Positions 15,421-24,905 of a stretch of 39,099 bases of DNA are shown one piece after another (position 1 is the stretch's first letter; every line of letters begins with the position of its first letter). The notes beneath the pieces are model-generated. The model ran no database searches. It worked only from the letters and a program-made list of their open reading frames with translations, and was not told the origin of the DNA. Source of the DNA: a bacterium (GTDB lineage: Bacteria; Krumholzibacteriota; Krumholzibacteriia; LZORAL124-64-63). A program made the translations under genes and the position numbers. The stretch lies in assembly GCA_003353795.1 (NCBI GenBank), contig PIVY01000022.1, forward strand, positions 1 through 39,099, in the 5' to 3' direction.

Positions 15421-16935
15421 TCATTCCCTCGTGAACCGCGTACCGTCGTAGTCGATACCGACGATCCCGTTCGCGTCGTCCAGCACGAACTGGAGGACCT
15501 CGCCCTGGCCCGGCACCATTTCCACCCGGATGGAGTTGGGCCTGGTGAATGGCTCGGCCACGGCGTGCAGCTGTCCCAGACGCGCGTGCAGATCCACGCC
15601 GTCCAGCGAGACTTCGAGGACACCGTACTCGTTGCTGGCGTAGCGACCGGCGTAGGCCGATCGGTCCAGCTCGAGAGCCCATTCACGCTCGGCGCGGCGC
15701 TGGCGATCCTCGGCGATGCGCCCCTTGAACTGGTCGCGCCGGGCCGCGATGCGGGCGATCCCGTCCGCATGATCTGCCGAGTCGAGCCCCAGCCACCAGT
15801 CGTAGACCCAGGCCGCGAGCGCGTCGGGCACCATGCCGCCCACGCTGCCCTCGTTGACGAGGACGGTCACGCCGATCCTTGCCTCCGGCATGAACGAGAT
15901 CAGCGAGCGGAAGCCGGGGTAACCGCCCGAGTGGTGCAGGACGTGCTCTCCCGAGTAGGCGCCGTGGAGCCAGCCCAGGCCGCAGCCGGTGTTGCCGAAC
16001 AGTCCGCGCTCTTCCTGCCCGGGATCGATCCGGCTGCTTTGGGTCTCACGGACGACTGTGGCATCGAATACCGGCTGACCGTCCAGCTCGCCGCCGTTGA
16101 TCTGCAGCAGCATCCAGCGGGCCGCGTCGTCGGCGGTGGTCATCATGCCGCCGGCCGACTGCATGGTGGCGTCGACCTTGACCAGCGAAATCCGTTGCAT
16201 GCCGTCAGGGCTCATGCCGAAGTACGGCGCGGCCAGCGGCCAGCCCATGGTCGCCGGACGCGATGCATAGGCCGTCGTACGCACGAGACCGGCGGGCCCG
16301 AAGACCTCGTCCTGCAGGACGTCTTGCCACCGCTTGCCCAGCTCGCGGTCGAGGATCATGGTCAGCAGGTTGTAGCCGAAATTCGTGTACTCGAATGCTC
16401 CCGGCCCGGCCTCGTTGGCCTCGGTGGCCGACAGCAGGCTCCACAGCAGATCCGGCGTGTGCTCACCGGTGTAGGCCAGGCGAGTGGTGACCGGCGAGTT
16501 CCGCAGCCCGGCGGTGTGGCTCAGCAGGTCGCGGAGGGTGACGCTGTCGTCGACGAGGGCCATGTCCATGCCGCTGCCTGCCAGATGCGAGGCGAGGGAC
16601 GAATCCAGATCGATGTCGCCCCGCTCGTGCAGGATGGCCGCCGCAAGGGCCGTGAACGGCTTGGTGGCCGAGGCGATGTAGTAGTCGACGTCGCCGGAAG
16701 CCGGCACGCCGTCCTCGAGATCGGCCATGCCGTAGCCGCGCGACAGGACCACCTGATCGTCGACGACCACCGCCACGGCCAGGCCCGGCACCTCCGGCAG
16801 CAGGTCGAGCGCGGCGGCGATGAAAGCGTCGGCCTCCGAGGCGAAGACCTCGGCGTCGGCGACGGCGCGTCGGGCGTGAGCGGGCAACGCGAGCAGGACG
16901 AGTGCCAGCAGTGTCAGGGTCATTCTGGAGGTCAT
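15421..16935 (-). CDS. Exported serine beta-lactamase-like hydrolase (class C/peptidase S12 fold)
   Basis: A 504-residue protein with signal peptide (MTLTLLALVLLALPAHA). The active-site triad motifs are S89-A-T-K92 (SATKPFTAL), Y-T-N in FEYTNFGYN, and H-S-G in HHSGGYPG, the usual replacement of KTG in esterase-like members. After the catalytic domain, from about residue 400, a separate beta-rich domain (YAGRYASNEYGVLEVSLDG) resembles the DUF3471-type tail. Such proteins are esterases or peptidases far more often than antibiotic-resistance enzymes. I start at ATG 16935, ahead of the signal peptide. The 155 bases before it, back to the Rieske fusion stop, hold no visible gene. Confidence 0.9.
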   Translation of the reverse strand: MTSRMTLTLLALVLLALPAHARRAVADAEVFASEADAFIAAALDLLPEVPGLAVAVVVDDQVVLSRGYGMADLEDGVPASGDVDYYIASATKPFTALAAAILHERGDIDLDSSLASHLAGSGMDMALVDDSVTLRDLLSHTAGLRNSPVTTRLAYTGEHTPDLLWSLLSATEANEAGPGAFEYTNFGYNLLTMILDRELGKRWQDVLQDEVFGPAGLVRTTAYASRPATMGWPLAAPYFGMSPDGMQRISLVKVDATMQSAGGMMTTADDAARWMLLQINGGELDGQPVFDATVVRETQSSRIDPGQEERGLFGNTGCGLGWLHGAYSGEHVLHHSGGYPGFRSLISFMPEARIGVTVLVNEGSVGGMVPDALAAWVYDWWLGLDSADHADGIARIAARRDQFKGRIAEDRQRRAEREWALELDRSAYAGRYASNEYGVLEVSLDGVDLHARLGQLHAVAEPFTRPNSIRVEMVPGQGEVLQFVLDDANGIVGIDYDGTRFTRE

Positions 16936-17090
16936 GGTGGTCCGTTTCGGGTTAGAGCGACAATCGTCGGTGGCCGAAAAAGGACGCATCGCGTCCGGTA
17001 CGAGTTGCATGGCGCGCGGAGCGCCGGCTCACCTGAACACCATGGGCATCCCGGCGCTGGAGGTGGCGGTCACCGCGACGGCGCCCAGGG

Positions 17091-18713
17091 TCAGGATGAC
17101 GCTGATCGTGCGACGCCCCCATAGGCGACCCCGGTCAACGACGCCATGTCGGTCTTGAACGTCGTCAGGTCCTCGCTCGTGAAGTCGCCCAGATGCCGGT
17201 GACCCGCCGCCCGCGCCAGGACCACCATCAACTCCACCGCCGCCGTGAAGAACCTCTCCAGCCGCTCGGCCGCGACGTCCACCGGCAAACGGTCGCGCAG
17301 GTGCTGCTTCTGGGTGGCGATTCCCACGGGACAGTTGTCGGTGTGGCAGGCCCGCATGCCCAGGCAGCCGATGGCCTGGAGCGCGGCGTTGGAGACCGCG
17401 ATGCCGTCGGCGCCGAGCGCCAGGGCCTTGGCGAAGTCGGCGGGGTGGCGCAGACCGCCGGTGATGATCAGGGTGACGCCGTCCGTGTCGCAGGTGTCGA
17501 GGTGGCGCCGCGCCCGGGCCAGGGCCGGAATGGTCGGCACGGAGATGTTGTCCCGGAAGATCAGGGGCGCGGCGCCGGTGCCGCCACCGCGACCGTCGAG
17601 GATGACGTAGTCCACACCGACATCCAGGGCCGCGTCGATGTCCTTCTCGATGTGCTGCGCCGAGAGCTTGAACCCCACCGGGATGCCACCGGTCTTTTCG
17701 CGCACCTCGGCGGCGAACTCGCGATAGTCGTCGAGGCTTGTCCACTCGGGGAATCGGGCCGGTGAGATGGCCGCCTGACCCTCGGGCAACTCCCTCACCT
17801 GGGCGATCTTGCCCTTCACCTTGGCGCCGGGCAGGTGGCCGCCGGTGCCGGTCTTGGCGCCCTGGCCGCCCTTGAAATGGAAGGCCTGGGTTCGCATCAC
17901 CTTGTCCCACGAGAACCCGAAGCGCGCCGACGCGAGCTCGTAGAAGTACCGCGAGTTGGCCGCTTGCTCCTCGGGCAGCATGCCGCCCTCGCCGGAGCAG
18001 ATGCCCGTGCCGGCCAGCTCGGCGCCTTTCGCCAGGGCCACCTTGGCCTCTTCCGACAGTGCTCCGAAGCTCATGTCCGAGACGAAGAGCGGGATCTCCA
18101 GCCGCAGTGGCTTCTGCGCCCGCGGACCGATCACCAGGTCCGTGCCCACGGGTTCGTCGTCGAGCAGCGGCAGCTTGTGGAGCTGGCCGACGACGAACTG
18201 CAGGTCGTCCCACGACGGAAGCTGGTCGCGCGTCACGCCCATGGCGGCCGACGGCCCATGGTGGCCCATCTTGCTCAGGCCATCGCTGGCGAGCTTCCGG
18301 ATGAACTTCACGTGGGGCTCGGCGGCGATGCCGTTGGGGTCCTGATAGGCGCCCTGGTAGCTGTCGCGCTGGAATGGCTGGGGGTTCGTCCGGGCCCAGG
18401 CGGCGATCTCGTCCGCGTCCACCAGCACCTGACCGTCCTCGATCCAGGCCTCGAATCTGGGCAACGTCTCGCTGTTGTTGTACTCGCTGACGCCGGTGTC
18501 GAGGCGGTAGTCCCAGTCGTGCACACCGCAGATGAGGTTGTCGCCGTCGACGTGGCCGTCTGCCATCAGTGCACCCCGATGGGCACAACGGCCGTAGAGT
18601 ACGGAGACCGAATCGTCGTAGCGCACGACTACCAGATCGACGTCCGCCACCAGCGCGTGGGACGGGGTCCGGTCGGCGAGTTCATTCCAGTTCTTGATGG
18701 CGATCTTGTTCAT
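17091..18713 (-). CDS. Rieske [2Fe-2S] / glutamate synthase FMN-domain fusion
   Basis: A 540-residue cytoplasmic fusion. Residues 1-110 form a Rieske domain with ligands C43-x-H45 and C62-x-x-H65. The rest is the FMN- and 3Fe-4S-binding domain of glutamate synthase large subunit: LEIPLFVSDMSFGALS, GTGICSGEGGMLPEE, the FMN/phosphate loops GQGAKTGTGGHLPG and GRGGGTGAAP, and cluster cysteines in CLGMRACHTDNCPVG. The N-terminal amidotransferase domain and the GltD subunit are missing, so it cannot use glutamine in the standard way. The Rieske domain presumably feeds electrons to FMN. GGAGG precedes ATG 18713. A longer reading from 18875 has no support. Its exact reaction is unknown. Confidence 0.88.
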   Translation of the reverse strand: MNKIAIKNWNELADRTPSHALVADVDLVVVRYDDSVSVLYGRCAHRGALMADGHVDGDNLICGVHDWDYRLDTGVSEYNNSETLPRFEAWIEDGQVLVDADEIAAWARTNPQPFQRDSYQGAYQDPNGIAAEPHVKFIRKLASDGLSKMGHHGPSAAMGVTRDQLPSWDDLQFVVGQLHKLPLLDDEPVGTDLVIGPRAQKPLRLEIPLFVSDMSFGALSEEAKVALAKGAELAGTGICSGEGGMLPEEQAANSRYFYELASARFGFSWDKVMRTQAFHFKGGQGAKTGTGGHLPGAKVKGKIAQVRELPEGQAAISPARFPEWTSLDDYREFAAEVREKTGGIPVGFKLSAQHIEKDIDAALDVGVDYVILDGRGGGTGAAPLIFRDNISVPTIPALARARRHLDTCDTDGVTLIITGGLRHPADFAKALALGADGIAVSNAALQAIGCLGMRACHTDNCPVGIATQKQHLRDRLPVDVAAERLERFFTAAVELMVVLARAAGHRHLGDFTSEDLTTFKTDMASLTGVAYGGVARSASS

Positions 18714-18828
18714 GGCAGCGATACCCTCCGGGTCTGGGGAAGAGGGCATAGCATAGGACGAGACCGATGAGGTCGCGATTTCGGTAGCCCACGAACGACG
18801 GTCGCCCGGTTTCCACGAAGGAGTTCCA

Positions 18829-19803
18829 ATGAAATGCCACGTACGCGCCATCGCCGCCGGCCTGGTCCTGACCACCGTGGGGATCGCCGCCGCCCAGCCT
18901 GATGCGGCCTCGGTGACCCGTGTGACCGCCGTCCGCGATGCCTATCCGTACTGGTCGCCCGACGCGCAACGGATCGTGTTCCAGTCGGACCGCCACGACG
19001 GGATGATGGGCGATCGCGACATCTATGTCATGGACGCCGACGGCACCAACGTGCGCCGGATCCTCCACCGTGTGGAATCGGACGAGACCCCCGTGTGGTC
19101 CCCCGACGGATCGCGGATCCTGTTCTCGTCCTACGTCGACGGCGAGAACAACGAACTGTTCCTCATGAACGTGGACGGTTCCGACATCACCCAGTTGACG
19201 GACCACCCCGGCCGCGACGGCCACCAGGACTTCGCCCCGGACGGCGCCTCGATCATCTTCAACTCCCAGCGGGACGACAATGAGCAGGGAGACGTGACCA
19301 ACTACGAGATCTACGAGATGGACCTGGACGGCACCGGGGTCAGGCGATTGACCGACTTCCCTGGGTGGGACACCTATCCGTCGATCTCCCCGGACGGAAC
19401 GCGGATCGTCTGGAGGCGGGTGCTGCCCAGCGGCGGCGACACTGCATCAGGTCGAAACTCGGAGATCTTCGTGATGAACCGCGACGGGTCCGATCCGGTG
19501 AACGTGTCGAATCATTCCGCCTTCGACGGGTACCCGTCGTGGTCGCCGGATGGGTCGAGGATCGCGTTCGCGTCCAACCGGGCCGGAGAAACCGCCGGGA
19601 ATTTCCACATCTACATCATGAATGCCGACGGTTCCGATGTGGTGATGGTCCTGGAGAACGACGCCATGGTCGAGGACGCCCGGCCGCGATGGTCGCCGGA
19701 CGGATCGAAGATCCTCTTCAACCGGCAGTACGTCGCGGACGAGAGTTCGATCGACATCCTGGTCGTCGAACTGCCGGAGGAACTGTCGGCCGCGCCGCAT
19801 TGA
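18829..19803 (+). CDS. Exported TolB-like PD40 beta-propeller protein
   Basis: A 324-residue protein with signal peptide (MKCHVRAIAAGLVLTTVGIAAAQ). Six PD40/WD40-like repeats are visible, each with a WSPDGxxIxF core: YWSPDAQRIVF, VWSPDGSRILF, FAPDGASIIF, ISPDGTRIVW, SWSPDGSRIAF and RWSPDGSKILF, mostly with an 'IYxMDxDGT/NxDGSD' hairpin before them. This predicts a six-bladed propeller in the periplasm or outside the cell, probably a protein- or polymer-binding scaffold. AAGGAG precedes the ATG. It is divergent from the Rieske fusion and followed after 35 bases by the transglutaminase lipoprotein. It is not necessarily TolB itself, as no Tol genes are nearby. Confidence 0.88.
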   Translation: MKCHVRAIAAGLVLTTVGIAAAQPDAASVTRVTAVRDAYPYWSPDAQRIVFQSDRHDGMMGDRDIYVMDADGTNVRRILHRVESDETPVWSPDGSRILFSSYVDGENNELFLMNVDGSDITQLTDHPGRDGHQDFAPDGASIIFNSQRDDNEQGDVTNYEIYEMDLDGTGVRRLTDFPGWDTYPSISPDGTRIVWRRVLPSGGDTASGRNSEIFVMNRDGSDPVNVSNHSAFDGYPSWSPDGSRIAFASNRAGETAGNFHIYIMNADGSDVVMVLENDAMVEDARPRWSPDGSKILFNRQYVADESSIDILVVELPEELSAAPH

Positions 19804-19838
19804 ACGACACGGGTCGGGAAGAACACGGGAGTAACGCC

Positions 19839-21863
19839 ATGAAATGGTATTCCTTCGCGCTGGTCCTCGGAATCGCCACCGCCACCCTGCTGACGGTCAC
19901 CGCCTGCGACACCGAGCAGGTCGCCGGCGATTACTTCTACGCCATCACCAATGCCGGCACCCTTTGCGGGTACTCCGCCATCGACACCTCGCTCGCGACC
20001 ATCGACGGCAAGCAGGTCATCCTGATCGAGCAGCATGCCCGTTCGCTGAGCAGGCTGCTCGGGATGGACGTCGACTCCGAGGTCGAGCTCGTCTATCACG
20101 TCGATCTCGAGACCGGCCAGTTCCTCTTCCAGCGCTACGACGTCGATTCGGGACAGAATCAGATGAATGCCGAGGTGCGAATCGAGGCGGACGGCGCCCA
20201 TTGCACGACCTCCTTCGGCCGCGAGGACCAGGTCGTGCCTCTTCCCCCCGGCACGCTCCTGGAGAATTCCCTGTTCTTCAAGCACATCGTGGCGGAATTC
20301 ACCGATCCCGACAGCGAGGACAGGACCTATCAGTGCTTCGAGATCGGCGACCAGGAGATTCAGGATGTCCAGTACTCCCGCGCGGGCGACGCCACCATCG
20401 AACTGGTGGGAACGGAGTACACCACCCTCATGGTCGACCGCCGCAACCTCGCGACCGGAGTGCTCATGAGGTTCTGGCTCGACACCGAGACCGGTCTGCT
20501 AGTCAAGATCCTCGAGAACGAGGGGCGGGTCATCTACCTGGCCGACAAGTCGCTCGCCGACGATCTGGAACGCTTCGAGGCCGACGACTACATTCTGACC
20601 GATGCCGGCCTGACCATCGCCGACGTCTCTGGTATCAGCTACATGAAGGTCCGGGCCAAGATCAAGCCCACCGGGCTGATCGTGACTCCCGAAACCCTCA
20701 ACGTTCCCGGCCAGCGATTCACCGGCACCGTCGAGGACAATCTGATCGAGGGTGTCTTCGAGATCGAGCATCCGCGGTACGACGGCGCCGACGCGCCGGC
20801 CTTTCCGCCGGACTTCAGCGGCGTCGCCGACGTTGCGGATTTTCTTGACCCGACCGAGTTCATCGAGTCGGACGACCCCGCCATCGGGGAGCAAGCCCAC
20901 GAACTGACCGTGGGCTCGCCGAACTCCTGGGAGGCCGCACGCCGGTTGAGCGAATGGGTCTCCACCGAGATCGCCTACGCCATTCCCGGTGGCGGCAGCG
21001 CTCGCGGCGTGTACGAGGCCAGGGCCGGCGAGTGTGGCGGCCATTCGGTCCTGCTGGCCGCGTTCTGCCGCTCGGTGGGAATTCCGGCGCGCATGGTATG
21101 GGGCGTCACCTACGTCCCGAGCCAGGGCGGCAAGTTCGGCCAGCACGGTTGGACCGAGATCTACATGGGGAACGCGGGCTGGATCCCCGTGGACGCCACC
21201 GGTCCGGAGATCGATTTCGTCGACTCTGGACACATCCGCCTGGGGCTCTTCGAGTCCTTCTCCACCTGGGCCAACGCCAAGGAGTTCGAGATCCTCGACT
21301 ACCGCGTGATCGGGTCCGGGGCGAATTCCACCGACAGGTACGAGAACTACCTCGGCGAGTACTACCTGGCGGGAATGCCCGAGCCCTGCGAGATCCTCGT
21401 GCAGGACGGCAGTCTGGTCCTCGACATTCCCGGCAACACGGCGCTGGCTTTCGCGGACCCCGACGAGCGGGGACGCTGGCAGTGCAAGCTGGCCGCGCAC
21501 ATCTACCTCACCTTCGAACTGGACGATTCGGGCAATTTCACCGAGGCGCATCTGCACGAGGTCCACGAACTACCGCGGCAATCCGGGCCGGACGACCTGG
21601 GCGACGGCGTACCGGCGGAGTTCCAGCCGTACCTCGGGACCTACCGGCTGCGCGCCGTGAACGCCGAGTTCACGATCTCCTACAGCCGCGGCAGCCTGCG
21701 GATGCACCATCCCCTCGAGGACAGTACGTCATCGCTGAGCCTCCCGAACGACGAGGGCGGCTGGGTCAGCGACAACGGTCGACACATGATCTTCTTCGAG
21801 CGCGGAGAGGACGGCGAGGTCGACTGCCTGGTCATCGACGCGACGAGCAAGTTCATTCGGTAA
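19839..21863 (+). CDS. Transglutaminase-like lipoprotein
   Basis: A 674-residue lipoprotein: the signal peptide ends V-T-A-C with C23 as the lipidation residue. Residues about 24-350 are beta-rich and unlike anything I recognise. A transglutaminase-like cysteine protease core follows, with catalytic C399 (GECGGHSVLLAAFCR), H436 (QHGWTEIYM) and D452 (PVDATG), the complete triad in the expected order. The C-terminal part contains two short Y-L-G-E-Y / Y-L-G-T-Y modules, like the small beta domains often attached to exported hydrolases. GGGAG precedes ATG 19839. It probably shares a transcript with the propeller gene. A role in modifying or cutting envelope proteins is inference. Confidence 0.85.
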   Translation: MKWYSFALVLGIATATLLTVTACDTEQVAGDYFYAITNAGTLCGYSAIDTSLATIDGKQVILIEQHARSLSRLLGMDVDSEVELVYHVDLETGQFLFQRYDVDSGQNQMNAEVRIEADGAHCTTSFGREDQVVPLPPGTLLENSLFFKHIVAEFTDPDSEDRTYQCFEIGDQEIQDVQYSRAGDATIELVGTEYTTLMVDRRNLATGVLMRFWLDTETGLLVKILENEGRVIYLADKSLADDLERFEADDYILTDAGLTIADVSGISYMKVRAKIKPTGLIVTPETLNVPGQRFTGTVEDNLIEGVFEIEHPRYDGADAPAFPPDFSGVADVADFLDPTEFIESDDPAIGEQAHELTVGSPNSWEAARRLSEWVSTEIAYAIPGGGSARGVYEARAGECGGHSVLLAAFCRSVGIPARMVWGVTYVPSQGGKFGQHGWTEIYMGNAGWIPVDATGPEIDFVDSGHIRLGLFESFSTWANAKEFEILDYRVIGSGANSTDRYENYLGEYYLAGMPEPCEILVQDGSLVLDIPGNTALAFADPDERGRWQCKLAAHIYLTFELDDSGNFTEAHLHEVHELPRQSGPDDLGDGVPAEFQPYLGTYRLRAVNAEFTISYSRGSLRMHHPLEDSTSSLSLPNDEGGWVSDNGRHMIFFERGEDGEVDCLVIDATSKFIR

Positions 21864-21957
21864 CGGCCAAGCCGGTCGGATGCATCCTTCTGGGCCTTGC
21901 GGGCGTCAGGTATGCAGTTGCACGCTCCGTACCCGACAGATCGACCGGAGGCCGACC

Positions 21958-23388
21958 GTGAGACGAGTGACCATCCTGCTGGCCATCATCGCCATTCCCA
22001 CCCTATCCACCATGCAGTCCTGCTCGTCACCCAGCCCACCGGAGCAGATCTTCGAGACGGTCTGGGAGACGTTCGATCAGCAGTACGCCCTCTTCGAGGT
22101 GAAGTCGGTGAACTGGCAGGCGCTCCACGACGAGTATCGTCCCCAGGTCACTCGCAAGACCACCGACGAGCAACTGTTCGAGGTGCTCACGGGCATGATG
22201 GCCCACCTGAACGACAACCATGCCATGCTGACGGCCGAATCGCTGGGCCGCGACTTCAGCGCCGGCTACCTCGGCCGCTACTTCGAAGACCTGGGCCTGG
22301 CCGGCGCCATGGAAGCCCTCGGCCGGCGCCCGTTGTCCCCCGAGTCCTTCCAGGGTGACGCCCGCCTCGCCGGAGACGACCGCTTCCAGTACGGCTGGGT
22401 CGACGACGGTATCGGCTACCTGCACTTCGGCGAATTCGGAGACGAGGCCGGCAGCGCGGTCGCCGTCGACGGAATCCTTGCCGAGATGGCCGATGCGCGC
22501 GCCTGGATCGTGGACGTGCGCAACAACAGCGGCGGCGACGACCGCGTGGGCAAGACCATCGCGGATCGGTTCGCCGACCGGAAGCGTTTGTACATGGTCA
22601 CGCGGGACCGCGTCGGCCCCGGTCACGGTGATTTCGCCGATCCCAGGTACTGGCACGTCGATCCCGCCGAGCGCACGTTCGACGGTCCGGTCGTCCTTTT
22701 GACGAGCCGCCTCTCGGTGAGCGCCGCCGAGAACTTCGCCTTGGCCATGCGCGTCCTGCCCCACGTCACGGTGGTGGGCGATACCACGTCCGGGTGTTTC
22801 GCCGACATGAAGTGGTTCGACCTGCCCAACGGCTGGCGATTCTCCGTCTCGCGCAATCTCTTCGTCGACCACGCCGGCCGTTGCTGGGAGGGGATCGGAG
22901 TACCGCCCGACGTGGTGGTGAGCGCCGGAACCGGCAGCGACGGTACCGATCGTGCCTTCGCGACCGCCATCGAGCTTTTGCAGGGCGACGGCCCGCCGTT
23001 GCAGGACGAGAGCGCCAGCGCGGCGGCGGTTCGACACGACCTGGTGGAGTACCTCTCGCGGGGGCTGGATACCGGTGGGTTCGCCGAGGCTCGCGCAGCC
23101 TTCGAGGTCGCGCGACGAGCCCTGGACCCGGAGGCCTGCTACGTGCATCGCGTCGACATCAACGCACTGGGATACAGCATGCTGACCGCGGACCGCTTCG
23201 ACGATGCGATCGGGGTCTTCGAACTCTACGTGGAACTGATGCCACGAGACTCCAACGCCTACGACAGCCTGGGCGAAGCATTCATGATGCGCGGCGACAC
23301 GGACCTGGCGATCGCCAACTACGAGCGCTCCCTCGAACTGAACCCGGACAACGAGAACGCGGTGCAGATGCTGGACAAACTGCGCTGA
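21958..23388 (+). CDS. S41 family peptidase with C-terminal TPR repeats
   Basis: A 476-residue exported protein starting at GTG 21958, chosen because GGAGG (21947-21951) lies 6 bases upstream. The hydrophobic leader ends TMQSC, a weak lipobox. The S41 C-terminal-processing-protease core is visible: IGYLHFGEF, AWIVDVRNNSGGDD, VLLTSRLSVSAAENFALAM with the likely catalytic serine in S-V-S-A-A-E (253-258), TVVGDTTSGCFADMKWF, and GIGVPPDVVV. No PDZ domain is evident. From about residue 385 two to three TPR units end the protein (ALGYSMLTADRFDDAIGVFE, YDSLGEAFMMRGDTDLAIAN). Third in the series of exported genes. The TPRs probably present substrates or partners. Confidence 0.88.
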   Translation: MRRVTILLAIIAIPTLSTMQSCSSPSPPEQIFETVWETFDQQYALFEVKSVNWQALHDEYRPQVTRKTTDEQLFEVLTGMMAHLNDNHAMLTAESLGRDFSAGYLGRYFEDLGLAGAMEALGRRPLSPESFQGDARLAGDDRFQYGWVDDGIGYLHFGEFGDEAGSAVAVDGILAEMADARAWIVDVRNNSGGDDRVGKTIADRFADRKRLYMVTRDRVGPGHGDFADPRYWHVDPAERTFDGPVVLLTSRLSVSAAENFALAMRVLPHVTVVGDTTSGCFADMKWFDLPNGWRFSVSRNLFVDHAGRCWEGIGVPPDVVVSAGTGSDGTDRAFATAIELLQGDGPPLQDESASAAAVRHDLVEYLSRGLDTGGFAEARAAFEVARRALDPEACYVHRVDINALGYSMLTADRFDDAIGVFELYVELMPRDSNAYDSLGEAFMMRGDTDLAIANYERSLELNPDNENAVQMLDKLR

Positions 23389-23540
23389 TGATCCCGGCCT
23401 GATCCCGTCCCTGGTATTCTGGGCCCGGTGTTCGAGTTCGCCGGTTGGCCATGGCCGCGGCGGTGTCTCCCACGCGATCCGCCACCGATATCCGCTGCGA
23501 ACCTCATACGAGTGCGCTATATCGTAGGGAGTACGGAAGC

Positions 23541-23556
23541 TCCAGCGCGCGCTGGA
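23541..23556. promoter_or_regulatory. 16-bp perfect palindrome before lipoprotein gene
   Basis: TCCAGCGCGCGCTGGA is its own reverse complement. It lies about 40 bases before the lipoprotein start, where an operator or leader hairpin could act. Strong palindromes are more common in GC-rich DNA, so this is only a candidate. Confidence 0.3.
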
Positions 23557-23594
23557 TGTCGCCACGTGAGGGTCGTATCGCCGGGGAGGTCGCC

Positions 23595-24845
23595 ATGATC
23601 CGGATGAAGATCAAATTGCTGGTCGTGATGCTGGGCGTATTGCTGACGCTGACCGCATGCAACGAGGACTCGGCCTCCGATCCCGCGGGCGGCTCTGAGG
23701 CCACCGTGGTGATCACTCCGTCGCCCGCCGCCATCGGCGCTCCCTGGACCCTCGACGGCCCCGGCGGCTACACCAGCAACGGCACCGGCGAGACGACTCT
23801 CGCCGACCTCGCCCCCGGGGCGTACGTGTTGACCTGGGGCGCCGTCGACGGCTGGCGCACCCCGCCCGGCGAGACCCAGACCGTGGCCGCCGGCGCGCGG
23901 GTGACCTATCGCGGCATCTACGTCCAGGGCAGCGGACCCGGCGCCATCGTCGTCGACCATCGTGCCGTTCTGGACTTCGACGCCGGCCACATCCCCGAGC
24001 GGTGGATCGACGAGGTCAAGAGCCAGGGCATCCTCATCCACTTCCCCGGCCGTTCCCACGCCCAGCAACTCGTGGGCGATCTGGACGGCGACCCCGTCCG
24101 GCACGTCGGCGGTCTGAAGACCCTCGAGAGCATGGACCCCCAGTACGCCGTGGCGATCCAGTGCGACCTCGCCGACCTGCCCGCCAGCGGCGCCCTGCGC
24201 ATTCTCAAGGGCCAGTACGATCCGGACGACGGCAATCTCATCGAGACCTGGGAGTGCCGGTTCGATGACGCGGAGTACTGGGCCCGCGAGTCCGGCCGCA
24301 CGGTCACCGAATTCACCGCCGCGTACGCCGGTCAGCAGGGGTCGCCCATCACCGCGTCCATCTTCGGCTGGTCGTACCACCTCATCGCCCCCGGCAAGGT
24401 CCACGACGAGAACGGCGACGGGATCACCTTCAACGATGAGCGTCGGGCGGCGTACCTCGATGCCGTGGAGCGGTTCCAGGACCACGCGTCGGGCACGATC
24501 TTCGTCTACGCCACGGCGCCCATCGATCGCGGCTACTCCGGCAACGACGACTACCTGACCGGCGACGGGCTTCGCTCCACCGTTTACAACCAGGACTTTC
24601 GTACCGCCGCCCTGGCCGCGGGCGGCTACCTCTTCGACCAGGCCGACATCGAGAACTGGAGCGAGGACTTCACCGAGCGGCGCGCTGACACCCACGACGG
24701 CCAGGACCTCCAGCTCCGCCACGCCGACTGGGACGGCTCCGACTGCGCCCACGGCGGCATGGGAATCTGCGTGGCCAAGGCCAAGGCCATCTGGTGGATG
24801 GCGGCGCGGTTGGCAGGGTGGGACGGAACGCCGGCGACTCCCTGA
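23595..24845 (+). CDS. Lipoprotein of unknown function with PEGA-like and SGNH-like parts
   Basis: A 416-residue lipoprotein with signal peptide ending L-T-A-C (C at residue 21). A short PEGA-like beta module follows (ATVVITPSPAAIGAPW to DLAPGAYVLTWG), a type of surface carbohydrate-contacting repeat. The main domain has ILIHFPGRSHAQQLV, ASIFGWSYHLI, AYLDAVERFQDHASGTIFVYATAPID and DIENWSED. The strand FVYATAPID preceded by a conserved histidine region recalls SGNH hydrolase-like proteins, but I cannot place a catalytic serine with confidence. GGGGAGG lies just before ATG 23595. A strong terminator follows at 24856, so the transcript ends here. Confidence 0.6.
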   Translation: MIRMKIKLLVVMLGVLLTLTACNEDSASDPAGGSEATVVITPSPAAIGAPWTLDGPGGYTSNGTGETTLADLAPGAYVLTWGAVDGWRTPPGETQTVAAGARVTYRGIYVQGSGPGAIVVDHRAVLDFDAGHIPERWIDEVKSQGILIHFPGRSHAQQLVGDLDGDPVRHVGGLKTLESMDPQYAVAIQCDLADLPASGALRILKGQYDPDDGNLIETWECRFDDAEYWARESGRTVTEFTAAYAGQQGSPITASIFGWSYHLIAPGKVHDENGDGITFNDERRAAYLDAVERFQDHASGTIFVYATAPIDRGYSGNDDYLTGDGLRSTVYNQDFRTAALAAGGYLFDQADIENWSEDFTERRADTHDGQDLQLRHADWDGSDCAHGGMGICVAKAKAIWWMAARLAGWDGTPATP

Positions 24846-24855
24846 CGCCTCTGTG

Positions 24856-24895
24856 TTGCGCGGTCTCCCAACGAGGCCGCGCAATTTATTTCTTC
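24856..24895 (+). terminator. Intrinsic terminator
   Basis: A 12-bp stem (TTGCGCGGTCTC with GAGGCCGCGCAA, one G-U wobble) and 5-base loop CCAAC is followed by the T-rich run TTTATTTCTT. It ends the exported-protein series 10 bases after the lipoprotein stop. Confidence 0.85.
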
Positions 24896-24905
24896 CATAA
24901 TGACT

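Noticed and set aside
15421-16935. Antibiotic-resistance beta-lactamase
   Set aside because: The H-S-G motif, long C-terminal domain and context fit the broad esterase/peptidase group instead.
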